From: Clostridiales bacterium UBA1381
GTDB lineage: Bacteria > Bacillota > Clostridia > UBA1381
Direction: 5' to 3'
Length of the DNA: 5,856 nt
Assembly (NCBI GenBank): GCA_002305435.1
Contig: DBQZ01000006.1
Coordinates: forward strand, 13,331 to 19,186
A model generated the notes under the pieces. That model searched no databases. It was not told the origin of the DNA and was given only the letters and a program-made list of their open reading frames with translations. A program made the position numbers and the translations under genes. Below, one piece after another: positions 1 to 5,658 of this stretch; position 1 is the first letter of the stretch, and each line of letters begins with the position of its first letter.

Positions 1-177
1 GTAACCCGAGGCGGGGTGAGAACACGGGAGGTTGACCCGTCTACGATGCAGTCACGCATTGTGCCGGGGCTGTTTTTTGCCGGTGAGGTTCTCGACATTG
101 ACGGCGACTGCGGCGGATATAATCTCCAATGGGCGTGGTCGTCGGGTTATATAGCCGGAAAAAACGCCGCCGGATAA
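1..177 (+). CDS. C-terminal end of HI0933-family (YhiN-like) FAD flavoprotein, 5' truncated
   Basis: Only the last 58 residues are in the window, read in frame from base 1 to a TAA at 175-177. They carry the hallmark C-terminus of the HI0933/YhiN flavoprotein family (also named aminoacetone oxidase family FAD-binding enzyme). A 'TRGGV..REVDPSTMQS' segment at residues 2-18 is followed by 'PGLFFAGEVLDIDG' at 22-35 and 'GGYNLQWAWSSGYIAG' at 38-53. In this family the segment closes the Rossmann-type FAD-binding site. The full protein is normally about 400 residues, so roughly 85% lies upstream. The physiological substrate of most members is not established. The stop lies 17 bases before the next start, so the gene is probably the upstream part of the same operon. 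Family assignment is strong; the exact function is open. Confidence 0.9.
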   Translation, partial: VTRGGVRTREVDPSTMQSRIVPGLFFAGEVLDIDGDCGGYNLQWAWSSGYIAGKNAAG

Positions 178-180
178 AAC

Positions 181-189
181 GGGAGGAAG
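181..189 (+). promoter_or_regulatory. Ribosome binding site for the YaeI-like gene
   Basis: The purine-rich GGGAGGAAG ends five bases before ATG 195. It decides the start: the upstream in-frame ATG at 129 lies inside the flavoprotein gene, has no comparable Shine-Dalgarno, and would add 22 very basic residues ahead of the hydrophobic N-terminal segment. Confidence 0.8.
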
Positions 190-194
190 ATACA

Positions 195-1043
195 ATGAAA
201 ACAGGAAAAGCCGTTAAGACGGCGTTTGCAATAGGCGCTATAGCGTCGCTTGGCGTTGGGCTTGATACGAGGATGCAGGTGAGCGAATATGAAATATCGG
301 CAGAAAATATCCCCGCCTCGTTTGACGGACTGCGGATCGTGCATATATCCGACTGCCACGGTAAGAGTATCCCGCTTCTTGCGGAAAAGACCGCAGATCT
401 GAAGCCGGATATTATCGTATGCACCGGCGACCTTTTCGACGACGAGGGTGAGCCTTGCGAGGGATTGGCGATGGCAGAGAAGCTCTCCAAAATAGCGCCG
501 ATGTACTTTGTAACAGGAAACCATGATATATGGAGAGGGGATTATCTGCTGCTTGAGAAAAAGCTTGCGGCTATGGGAATAATCCCCCTGCATAATGAGC
601 GGCTGCTTTTGGAAAACGAGGGTGGCTGCATAGCTGTTTCAGGTGTGGATGATCCGTTCGTGTTGACGCAGAAAAGAGTAGAGGAGAGGTTGAGGTTATC
701 GTTTGAGCAGCTTGGAGAGCGTCAGGCGGAATATGAGATACTGCTGTTTCATAGGGCGAATCTGCTCGATAAAATATCGAATCTCGGCTTTGACCTGATC
801 CTTTCCGGTCACAATCACGGCGGGCAGGTACGGCTGCCGTTTGTCGGAGGCTTGGCATCTCCCACCTCGAGCTGGGGAGACGGAAAGATATTCTTCCCCC
901 CGTATTCGGGAGGAATGTACGAAAAAGACGGCTGCCGTATGATAATAAGCCGTGGACTTGCAAATACCACCTTTGTTCCGAGACTGTTTAACAGGCCGGA
1001 GCTGGTGTTAATAACATTATATCATAAGGAGAATGAAGAATGA
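195..1043 (+). CDS. YaeI-like metallophosphoesterase with N-terminal hydrophobic segment
   Basis: This 282-residue protein belongs to the calcineurin-like phosphoesterases of the YaeI group. These are two-metal phosphohydrolases, usually held at or outside the membrane, and E. coli YaeI has been described as a phosphodiesterase. Residues 5-23 are a short basic-then-hydrophobic stretch (AVKTAFAIGAIASLGVGL), compatible with an uncleaved anchor or export signal. The metal-site motifs come in order: D53-x-H55 (ISDCHG), G78-D79 (CTGDLFDD), G108-N109-H110-D111, H186 (LLFHRAN) and G205-H206-N207-H208-G-G-Q. The tail 'YSGGMYEKDG...ISRGLAN..FVPRLFNRPELVLITL' matches the family C-terminus, so the gene looks complete. 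The ATG at 195 is chosen for its ribosome site. The TGA stop overlaps the next start (ATGA). The in vivo substrate is unknown; lipid or nucleotide phosphodiesters are possible. Confidence 0.9.
   Translation: MKTGKAVKTAFAIGAIASLGVGLDTRMQVSEYEISAENIPASFDGLRIVHISDCHGKSIPLLAEKTADLKPDIIVCTGDLFDDEGEPCEGLAMAEKLSKIAPMYFVTGNHDIWRGDYLLLEKKLAAMGIIPLHNERLLLENEGGCIAVSGVDDPFVLTQKRVEERLRLSFEQLGERQAEYEILLFHRANLLDKISNLGFDLILSGHNHGGQVRLPFVGGLASPTSSWGDGKIFFPPYSGGMYEKDGCRMIISRGLANTTFVPRLFNRPELVLITLYHKENEE
1026..1032 (+). promoter_or_regulatory. Ribosome binding site for the deacetylase gene
   Basis: AAGGAGA lies seven bases before ATG 1040, inside the last codons of the YaeI-like gene. Together with the ATGA start/stop overlap it supports translational coupling and fixes the start at 1040. 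Confidence 0.75.
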
Positions 1044-1852
1044 GACCATTAAAGACAGTTTATATCTGCTACCCAGAGGGAAAGCACAAAGCATTGACGA
1101 TGAGTTATGACGACGGCAAAATATTCGACCGTCAGCTCGTAGCCATATTCAACAAATACGGCATAAAGGGGACGTTCCACATAAATTCCGGGCTTTTCGA
1201 TATGGACCCGCAAAGAGTGCAGCCGGAGGAAATGAGGGAGCTTTATAAGGGGCATGAGGTGTCCTGCCATACGAGCACTCATCCGACAATAGAACGCTGT
1301 CCCCTTGATCAGGTAGTTCAGCAGGTCATAGAGGACAGAAAGACGCTTGAGGATATTATGGGTTATCCGATCCGTGGGCTTTCCTATCCGAACGGTTCTT
1401 ATACCGAGGAGATAAAGAAGCTGCTGCCGGCTTGCGGAATAGAATATTCACGTGTAGTACCCACGACAGGCGATTTTGCTCTGCCGACGGATTACCTTGA
1501 GTGGAGCGGCACCTGCCACCATAACAAGAACCTTATGGAGCTTGCGCATCAGTTTGCCGATATGCACAAGACGCAGTACCTCTACCTCATGTACGTTTGG
1601 GGTCACAGCTACGAATTTGACCGTGACAACAACTGGGACCTTATGGAGGAGTTCTGTAGTTTCATAGGCGGCCGAGACGATATCTGGTACACGACAAATA
1701 TCGGCTTTGTCGATTACATGAACGCTGCCAAAAATCTTAAATTCACCGCAAAGGCGGATATGGTGATGAATCCCTCAGCAATGCCCGTTTGGATAAAGGT
1801 GGACGAAAAGATCTTTGAAATTCCCGGCGGGGCTACAGTATCGCTAAAGTGA
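1040..1852 (+). CDS. Polysaccharide deacetylase-family protein (NodB-like fold), no signal peptide
   Basis: The 270-residue protein has the landmarks of the carbohydrate esterase 4/NodB deacetylase superfamily, metal-dependent enzymes that remove N- or O-acetyl groups from sugars. Motif 1 is S22-Y23-D24-D25-G26 with the probable base D24 and metal ligand D25. Motif 2 is H77-T-S-T-H81 (metal histidines), and motif 3 is S115-Y-P-N-G119. A late 'WGHSYEF' at 187-193 probably supplies the catalytic H189. The start is ATG 1040, with a strong ribosome site. There is no signal peptide or membrane segment, so it appears cytoplasmic, unlike typical peptidoglycan or chitin deacetylases. The arginine of the classical RxPY motif is absent. 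Residues about 232-270 form a strand-rich tail outside the usual barrel. It overlaps both neighbours by four bases. The fold is secure; the substrate is not, and a soluble sugar or an acetylated small molecule is plausible. Confidence 0.87.
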   Translation: MRPLKTVYICYPEGKHKALTMSYDDGKIFDRQLVAIFNKYGIKGTFHINSGLFDMDPQRVQPEEMRELYKGHEVSCHTSTHPTIERCPLDQVVQQVIEDRKTLEDIMGYPIRGLSYPNGSYTEEIKKLLPACGIEYSRVVPTTGDFALPTDYLEWSGTCHHNKNLMELAHQFADMHKTQYLYLMYVWGHSYEFDRDNNWDLMEEFCSFIGGRDDIWYTTNIGFVDYMNAAKNLKFTAKADMVMNPSAMPVWIKVDEKIFEIPGGATVSLK

Positions 1853-2622
1853 GGGAAAGCGAGCTTTACGAGCCGGTAAGGCGGCTGTTCGAGGAAAACG
1901 GCTGCCATGTCAACGCCGAGGTTTGCGGCTGTGACCTGACGGCAGTTTCTGATGACGGCAGGGTATATATAGCGGAGCTTAAAAGAGGGCTTACGGTGGA
2001 GCTTTTGGCGCAGTGCGTGGAGAGGCAGAAAACCGCTGAGCTTATATATGCTGCCGTCCCGAAGCCGAAGCGGTATGAGCCGAAGAAGATGCGCCGTGTT
2101 TCAAACCTTATAAAAAGGCTGGGACTGGGGCTGATTTTCGTAACATTTCGCGGGGAGTATTCCTTTGCGGAAATAATAATTGAGCCGGAGCAGGTAAGAA
2201 AGTCAGATCCCAAGAAAAAGCGGGGACTCTTAAGAGAAATAGACGGCCGCACTGCCGAGCTTAACACCGGCGGAGTGAGCGGGCGCAGGATAGTTACCGC
2301 TTATATGGAGAGAGCTTTTGCGGCGGCGTGCATATTGGAGGACGGCGGGGAGCTTTCGCCGAAAGAGATAAAAGAGCGTGGCGGCAGCGAGGACGTGCAG
2401 CGGATACTTACCTCGAATGTATACGGGTGGTTTGAAAAGGTCAGGCGGGGAGTATGGAAGCTGAGCGATAAGGGAGCGGAGGAGATTTTGCTCTATCCGC
2501 AGCTTTACGCATATTACAAGCAGTTGGGAGGAGATAAAATTGATCAAGCACATAGTGATGTGGAGATTGAGGGACGACATAGACAAAAAGGAGACGGCCG
2601 AGAAGATAAAGCAGGAGCTTGA
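1849..2622 (+). CDS. DUF2161-like putative PD-(D/E)XK phosphodiesterase
   Basis: The opening 'MRESELYEPVRRLFEENG' and the core resemble the DUF2161 family (COG5482), predicted to have a PD-(D/E)XK nuclease fold. Candidate active-site residues are D29 (GCDLTAV), E43 and K45 (IAELKRG), followed by a helix with Q55 and Q60. Residues 83-100 (SNLIKRLGLGLIFVTF) look like a later core strand. From about 146 to 212 the chain looks like a winged-helix DNA-binding domain (RRIVTAYMER...SPKEIKERG...YGWFEKVRRGVWKLSDKG). The start is GTG at 1849, overlapping the upstream TGA as GTGA. No good ribosome site is visible, which suggests translation by coupling. The 257-residue reading runs 83 bases into the next gene out of frame. 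The last 28 or so residues are charged and low in complexity and are probably not part of the conserved domain. The cellular role is unknown; a nucleic-acid processing enzyme is inferred. Confidence 0.8.
   Translation: MRESELYEPVRRLFEENGCHVNAEVCGCDLTAVSDDGRVYIAELKRGLTVELLAQCVERQKTAELIYAAVPKPKRYEPKKMRRVSNLIKRLGLGLIFVTFRGEYSFAEIIIEPEQVRKSDPKKKRGLLREIDGRTAELNTGGVSGRRIVTAYMERAFAAACILEDGGELSPKEIKERGGSEDVQRILTSNVYGWFEKVRRGVWKLSDKGAEEILLYPQLYAYYKQLGGDKIDQAHSDVEIEGRHRQKGDGREDKAGA
2526..2533 (+). promoter_or_regulatory. Ribosome binding site that supports the TTG start of the Dabb gene
   Basis: GGGAGGAG lies six bases before TTG 2540. It sits inside the DUF2161 reading frame, and its strength explains how a TTG start could be used. 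It also argues that the Dabb protein begins here and not at an internal ATG. Confidence 0.8.
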
Positions 2623-2836
2623 AGCTCTGGTCGGCGTAATACCGGAGCTTAAATCGGCGAGAGTCGGCATAAACTTTAACGACAGCGACACGGTAAGCGA
2701 CATAGTACTGGAGACAGAGTTCCTGTCAAAGGAGGATCTTAATACGTATCAGGCTCACCCGGCGCATAAGCGTGTGGGAGCGGAGTTTGTGCGTCCCAAT
2801 GTCAGCGAGCGGCGTGTGTGCGACTATGAGTATTAA
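2540..2836 (+). CDS. Dabb-family (stress-responsive alpha/beta barrel) small protein
   Basis: This 98-residue, single-domain protein fits the Dabb family of dimeric ferredoxin-like alpha/beta barrels. The N-terminus MIKHIVMWRLRDD, with H4 in the first strand, is the usual Dabb opening. 'TYQAHPAHKRV' at 69-79 is the family's conserved helix motif, and the chain length is normal for the family. Translation starts at TTG 2540, set by a strong ribosome site. Starting at the first in-frame ATG (2558) would lose the first strand and H4. The gene overlaps the DUF2161 reading frame by 83 bases and ends ten bases before the next gene. Known Dabb proteins range from plant stress proteins to polyketide cyclases (olivetolic acid cyclase). 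In bacteria most have no assigned function, and none can be assigned here. Confidence 0.9.
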   Translation: MIKHIVMWRLRDDIDKKETAEKIKQELEALVGVIPELKSARVGINFNDSDTVSDIVLETEFLSKEDLNTYQAHPAHKRVGAEFVRPNVSERRVCDYEY

Positions 2837-2843
2837 GAGGTGA
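2837..2843 (+). promoter_or_regulatory. Ribosome binding site for the COG1768-like gene
   Basis: GAGGTGA sits directly after the Dabb stop codon and three bases before ATG 2847, with its GAGG core six bases away. It occupies most of the ten-base gap, leaving no room for a separate promoter. Confidence 0.7.
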
Positions 2844-2846
2844 AGT

Positions 2847-3548
2847 ATGAGCCTGTATGCAATAGCCGACCTGCATCTGCCTCTTGGCGTTGATAAGCCG
2901 ATGAATATTTTCGGCCGTGCGTGGGATAGGTATGTTGAGCGGCTGGAGGAAAACTGGCGGGCTGTGATTTCGCCGGAGGATACGGTCGTTTTGCCCGGGG
3001 ATTTTTCGTGGGCGACATACCTTGACGAAAGCGAGCGTGATTTTGCTTTTCTGTCATCTTTGCCGGGGAGGAAATACCTCGTCAAGGGCAACCATGATTA
3101 CTGGTGGACGACGCTTAACAAGATGAATAATTTCCTTACCGATAAGGGCTTCTCTGATATATCCTTCCTGCATAACTGCGCCGTTTTGTACAAGGATATT
3201 GCACTGTGCGGCACGAGGGGCTGGATACATCCCGAGTGGGAGGGGTTCTCACAGGAGGACAGGCGACTGTATGACCGTGAGGTATTGCGGCTTGGCGCAT
3301 CTCTTGAGGCGGCGAAGAAGCTGTCCCAGCGGATATTTGTGTTTACGCATTATCCGCCGCTCGGGCCTGAGGGCATATCGAATGAATTCGTGGAAAAAAT
3401 GCACGAATACGGAGTGGAACGCTGCATATACGGCCATCTTCACGGTGCGAGCAGCCGCCGTGCCCTTGTAGGCGAGAGGGACGGTATCCGCTATGATTTG
3501 GTGTCAGGGGATCATCTGCAATTTATGCCAATGAGATTGGAGGACTGA
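2847..3548 (+). CDS. Calcineurin-like metallophosphoesterase (COG1768-like)
   Basis: The 233-residue protein is a soluble two-metal phosphohydrolase with the full motif set: D8-L-H10 (AIADLH), G51-D52 (VVLPGDFSWA), G81-N82-H83-D84 (VKGNHDYWW), H168 (VFTHYPP) and G196-H197-L-H199-G. The 'GDFSWA' segment after the second motif, the tryptophans after GNHD (NHDYWW), and the late 'SGDHLQFMP' are features I associate with the COG1768 predicted phosphohydrolase group of Firmicutes, distinct from YaeI and YfcE. There is no signal peptide, so it is presumably cytoplasmic. The start is ATG 2847, behind GAGGTGA. Its end holds the next gene's ribosome site (GGAGGA at 3539-3544), and only four bases separate the two genes. 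The substrate is not established for this group; it could be a phosphomonoester, a phosphodiester or a phosphoprotein. Confidence 0.9.
   Translation: MSLYAIADLHLPLGVDKPMNIFGRAWDRYVERLEENWRAVISPEDTVVLPGDFSWATYLDESERDFAFLSSLPGRKYLVKGNHDYWWTTLNKMNNFLTDKGFSDISFLHNCAVLYKDIALCGTRGWIHPEWEGFSQEDRRLYDREVLRLGASLEAAKKLSQRIFVFTHYPPLGPEGISNEFVEKMHEYGVERCIYGHLHGASSRRALVGERDGIRYDLVSGDHLQFMPMRLED
3539..3544 (+). promoter_or_regulatory. Ribosome binding site for yfcE
   Basis: GGAGGA lies in the final codons of the preceding phosphoesterase gene, eight bases before ATG 3553. This is a near-ideal Shine-Dalgarno and indicates co-translation with the upstream gene. Confidence 0.8.
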
Positions 3549-3552
3549 AAAA

Positions 3553-4104
3553 ATGAAGCTGATGTTTGCATCCGACATACACGGTTCTGCGTATTATGCG
3601 GAGCTGGTGAGAGACGTTTTCCTTAAGGAAGCTCCCGATAAATTGGTGCTCTTGGGCGATTTGCTCTATCACGGGCCGAGAAACGACCTGCCGAGGGAGT
3701 ATGAGCCTAAGAAAGTGATACCGATATTAAACAGCATGAAAGAGCGGATACTCTGTGTAAGGGGCAACTGCGATACAGAGGTTGACCAGATGGTACTGGA
3801 ATTTCCGATAATGGCAGATTATGCAGCCATGTTTGACAGCGGGCTTACGATGTACATCACCCATGGCCACCACCTTGATATGCTTTCGCTTATGAACAGG
3901 GGCGATATTTTAATTCACGGCCATACCCACGTGCAGGCAATGGAGCGGCAGGGGCGGATATACTATATCAATCCCGGCAGTACATCAATCCCAAAGGAGG
4001 GGAACCGTCCAAGCTACATGATGTATGAAAAAGGCACATTCGTGATATATGACCTTGAAACGGGCGGGGAAATATCCCGCCTTGCAATCGGGGCGGCGGA
4101 CTGA
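3553..4104 (+). CDS. yfcE: YfcE-type phosphodiesterase
   Basis: At 183 residues this matches the size of E. coli YfcE (about 184), a manganese-dependent phosphodiesterase active in vitro on bis-pNPP-type model substrates. Family-specific features are clear: D8-I-H10-G near the start, 'LLGDLLYHGPRNDLP' at 33-47 with D36, and G71-N72-C73-D74-T-E-V-D-Q-M. In the last of these a cysteine replaces the usual GNHD histidine, as in YfcE itself. H104 (ITHGHH), H122-G-H124-T-H126 and 'YINPGSTSIPK' complete the site. There is no signal peptide, so it should be cytosolic. The stop overlaps the next start (TGATG), and a strong GGAGGA site precedes the start. Family assignment is firm; the physiological substrate is not known. 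Confidence 0.93.
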   Translation: MKLMFASDIHGSAYYAELVRDVFLKEAPDKLVLLGDLLYHGPRNDLPREYEPKKVIPILNSMKERILCVRGNCDTEVDQMVLEFPIMADYAAMFDSGLTMYITHGHHLDMLSLMNRGDILIHGHTHVQAMERQGRIYYINPGSTSIPKEGNRPSYMMYEKGTFVIYDLETGGEISRLAIGAAD

Positions 4105-4562
4105 TGGCGGCGGTATATTATAAATCCCCGGTTGGGACGCTTACGATAACTGAAGAGGATGGTTTTATCACCGGAATACGTATAGGCAAACTGGAAGCGG
4201 ATGAGGAGGAAACGCTGCTTCTCTCCCAGGCAGTGCAGGAGCTTGACGAATATTTTGAAGGCAGGCGCAGGGAGTTTGACCTTCCGCTAAAGCCCTGCGG
4301 CACAGCGTTTCAAAAGCGTGTATGGGAAGCCCTGCGGCGTATCCCTTACGGCAAGACTGCTTCCTACCGCGATATTGCCGAGGCGGTCGAAAACCCCCGT
4401 GGTTTCAGGGCAGTCGGCAACGCCAACGGGAAAAACCCGATCGTGATAGTTGTCCCCTGCCATCGGGTGATAGCCTCAGATGGTTCTCTTGGCGGCTATA
4501 CCGGCGGACTTGATATAAAAAGATTTTTGTTGGAGCATGAAAACAAATGGAAGAACTCATAG
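4104..4562 (+). CDS. ogt: Methylated-DNA--protein-cysteine S-methyltransferase (Ogt/MGMT)
   Basis: The 152-residue protein removes O6-alkyl groups from guanine (and O4-alkyl from thymine) in DNA by suicidal transfer to its own cysteine. The acceptor is C119 in the invariant P118-C-H-R-V motif (IVIVVPCHRVIASDGSLGGY). The helix-turn-helix and arginine-finger region is visible as 'GTAFQKRVWEALRRIPYGKTASY' (66-88), then 'RAVGNANGKNP' (102-112). 'GGYTGGLDIKRFLLEHE' closes the domain. The N-terminal domain (about 1-60) is short, as in Ogt proteins, and no AraC/Ada domain is attached, so it is not an Ada regulator. The start ATG 4104 overlaps the YfcE stop (TGATG) and has only a weak GC-rich site upstream, so it is probably translationally coupled. 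It overlaps hydE by 16 bases. Confidence 0.96.
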   Translation: MAAVYYKSPVGTLTITEEDGFITGIRIGKLEADEEETLLLSQAVQELDEYFEGRRREFDLPLKPCGTAFQKRVWEALRRIPYGKTASYRDIAEAVENPRGFRAVGNANGKNPIVIVVPCHRVIASDGSLGGYTGGLDIKRFLLEHENKWKNS

Positions 4563-5602
4563 ATAAGCTGTCGTCAGGCAAAATGCTTTCGCAGGAGGAA
4601 TTTACAGCCCTGTACGAGGGGCGCACGCCCGAGCTTTTGGAGTATTTAAAGAAGCGTTCGGGGGAGGTTGCCCGAAAAACGTTCGGCAGGAGCGTATATA
4701 TACGGGGGCTGATAGAGTTTACCAGTTTCTGCCGCAATAACTGCCTTTACTGCGGACTGCGGGCGGGGAATCCGCTTGCGGAGCGGTACCGGCTAAGCTG
4801 TGAGGATATACTAGCCTGCTGCAAAGCCGGATATGAGGTTGGATTTCGCACCTTTGTTTTGCAGGGCGGAGAGGATCCGGCGATTGGGGCTGAGGAGATA
4901 GCATCTATTGTAAGCAGCATAAAGGAGGAATTTCCCGAGTGTGCGGTGACGCTTTCGGTAGGGGAGCGCAGCAGGGAGGATTACGAGCTGTTCTTCCGTG
5001 CGGGAGCTGACCGTTATCTTTTAAGGCATGAAACGGCGGACGAGGAGCATTACGGGAAGCTTCATCCGCCACAAATGTCGCTTAAGGAGAGAAAGCAATG
5101 CTTGCGGACGCTCAAGGACATAGGCTACCAGACCGGCGCAGGTTTCATGGTCGGTTCACCGTATCAGGGGGCGGATACGCTTTATGAAGATTTTTGCTTC
5201 CTTAAAGAGCTGCAGCCGGAAATGGTGGGGATCGGCCCGTTTATCCCGCATAAGGATACGCCGTTTGCCGATATGGCGCAGGGGACGCTTTTTGACACAT
5301 TGTTCTGTCTGGGACTCGTAAGGCTCCTGCTGCCAAAGGCGCTTATTCCGGCGACAACGGCTCTTGGAACGATACATCCAACGGGACGTGTGCTGGGGAT
5401 GGAAATGGGGGCGAACGTCGTCATGCCGAACCTCTCCCCGGAGGAAGTGCGTGGGAAGTATTCGCTCTACAACGGCAAAATCTCCTCAGGAGCAGAATCC
5501 GGCTCAGGGCTTGATATGCTGAGGGCTGAGCTTGCAGAAGCAGGCTTTGAGGTTGTCTGCGGACGAGGGGATTTCCCCGGCTGGGAGAAAAAACAGATAT
5601 AA
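4547..5602 (+). CDS. hydE: [FeFe]-hydrogenase H-cluster radical SAM maturase HydE
   Basis: HydE is a radical S-adenosylmethionine enzyme that works with HydG and HydF to build the dithiolate-bridged di-iron part of the [FeFe]-hydrogenase H-cluster in the cytoplasm. The 351-residue length is normal. The SAM cluster ligands are C62-x3-C66-x2-C69 in 'FTSFCRNNCLYCGLR'. Further HydE signatures are 'TFVLQGGEDP' (102-111), 'LRHETADEEHYGKLHP' (159-174), 'GFMVGSPYQG' (199-208), 'VGIGPFIPHKDTPFA' (227-241), and 'GTIHPTGRVLGMEMGANVVMPNLSP' (274-298). The second-cluster cysteines of Thermotoga HydE, beyond position 310, are replaced by serine and glycine here, as in many homologues. The start ATG 4547 overlaps the ogt end by 16 bases, with TGGAG at 4531-4535 upstream. 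A later in-frame ATG at 4583 is less likely. It is the last gene before the terminator. The related biotin synthase BioB and PylB were considered and fit less well. Confidence 0.94.
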   Translation: MEELIDKLSSGKMLSQEEFTALYEGRTPELLEYLKKRSGEVARKTFGRSVYIRGLIEFTSFCRNNCLYCGLRAGNPLAERYRLSCEDILACCKAGYEVGFRTFVLQGGEDPAIGAEEIASIVSSIKEEFPECAVTLSVGERSREDYELFFRAGADRYLLRHETADEEHYGKLHPPQMSLKERKQCLRTLKDIGYQTGAGFMVGSPYQGADTLYEDFCFLKELQPEMVGIGPFIPHKDTPFADMAQGTLFDTLFCLGLVRLLLPKALIPATTALGTIHPTGRVLGMEMGANVVMPNLSPEEVRGKYSLYNGKISSGAESGSGLDMLRAELAEAGFEVVCGRGDFPGWEKKQI

Positions 5603-5604
5603 AG

Positions 5605-5658
5605 ATACCGCCTGTATTTTGGGGGAATGAACCCCGTTATACAGGCGGTATTTTATTT
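5605..5658 (+). terminator. Rho-independent terminator after hydE, possibly shared by the convergent gene
   Basis: A perfect 13-base inverted repeat (5605-5617 with 5639-5651) encloses a 21-base loop. The loop itself contains a smaller GGGG/CCCC pairing (5621-5624 with 5632-5635). A run of mostly T (TTTTATTT) follows from 5651, as expected for + strand termination. On the - strand the stem starts two bases after the TenI/ThiE stop and is followed by CTTTATAT and then, nine bases further on, a TTTTTT run, so weak termination in that direction is plausible. Confidence 0.88.

Noticed and set aside
129..194. Upstream ATG extension of the YaeI-like protein by 22 residues
   Set aside because: This segment overlaps the clearly coding end of the flavoprotein in another frame, has no matching ribosome site, and would put an arginine/lysine-rich stretch before the hydrophobic segment. 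ATG 195 fits better.
178..194. A promoter between the flavoprotein and the YaeI-like gene
   Set aside because: The gap is only 17 bases and is largely taken up by the ribosome site. No -35/-10 pair could be recognized there, and the same holds for the other gaps in the operon.
41..963. Long open frames on the - strand across the flavoprotein end and YaeI-like gene
   Set aside because: They show no recognizable motif, lie antisense to genes with complete family signatures, and have no plausible ribosome sites. They are shadows of + strand coding.
3766..3774. GNCD in place of GNHD in the YfcE-type enzyme as a lost active-site residue
   Set aside because: A cysteine at this place is normal for the YfcE family, so it is a signature and not a defect.
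1849..4562. A dedicated defense or repair island formed by the nuclease-fold protein and Ogt
   Set aside because: The genes between them are ordinary phosphoesterases and a Dabb protein. There is no methyltransferase, helicase, toxin, integrase or composition break to support an island.
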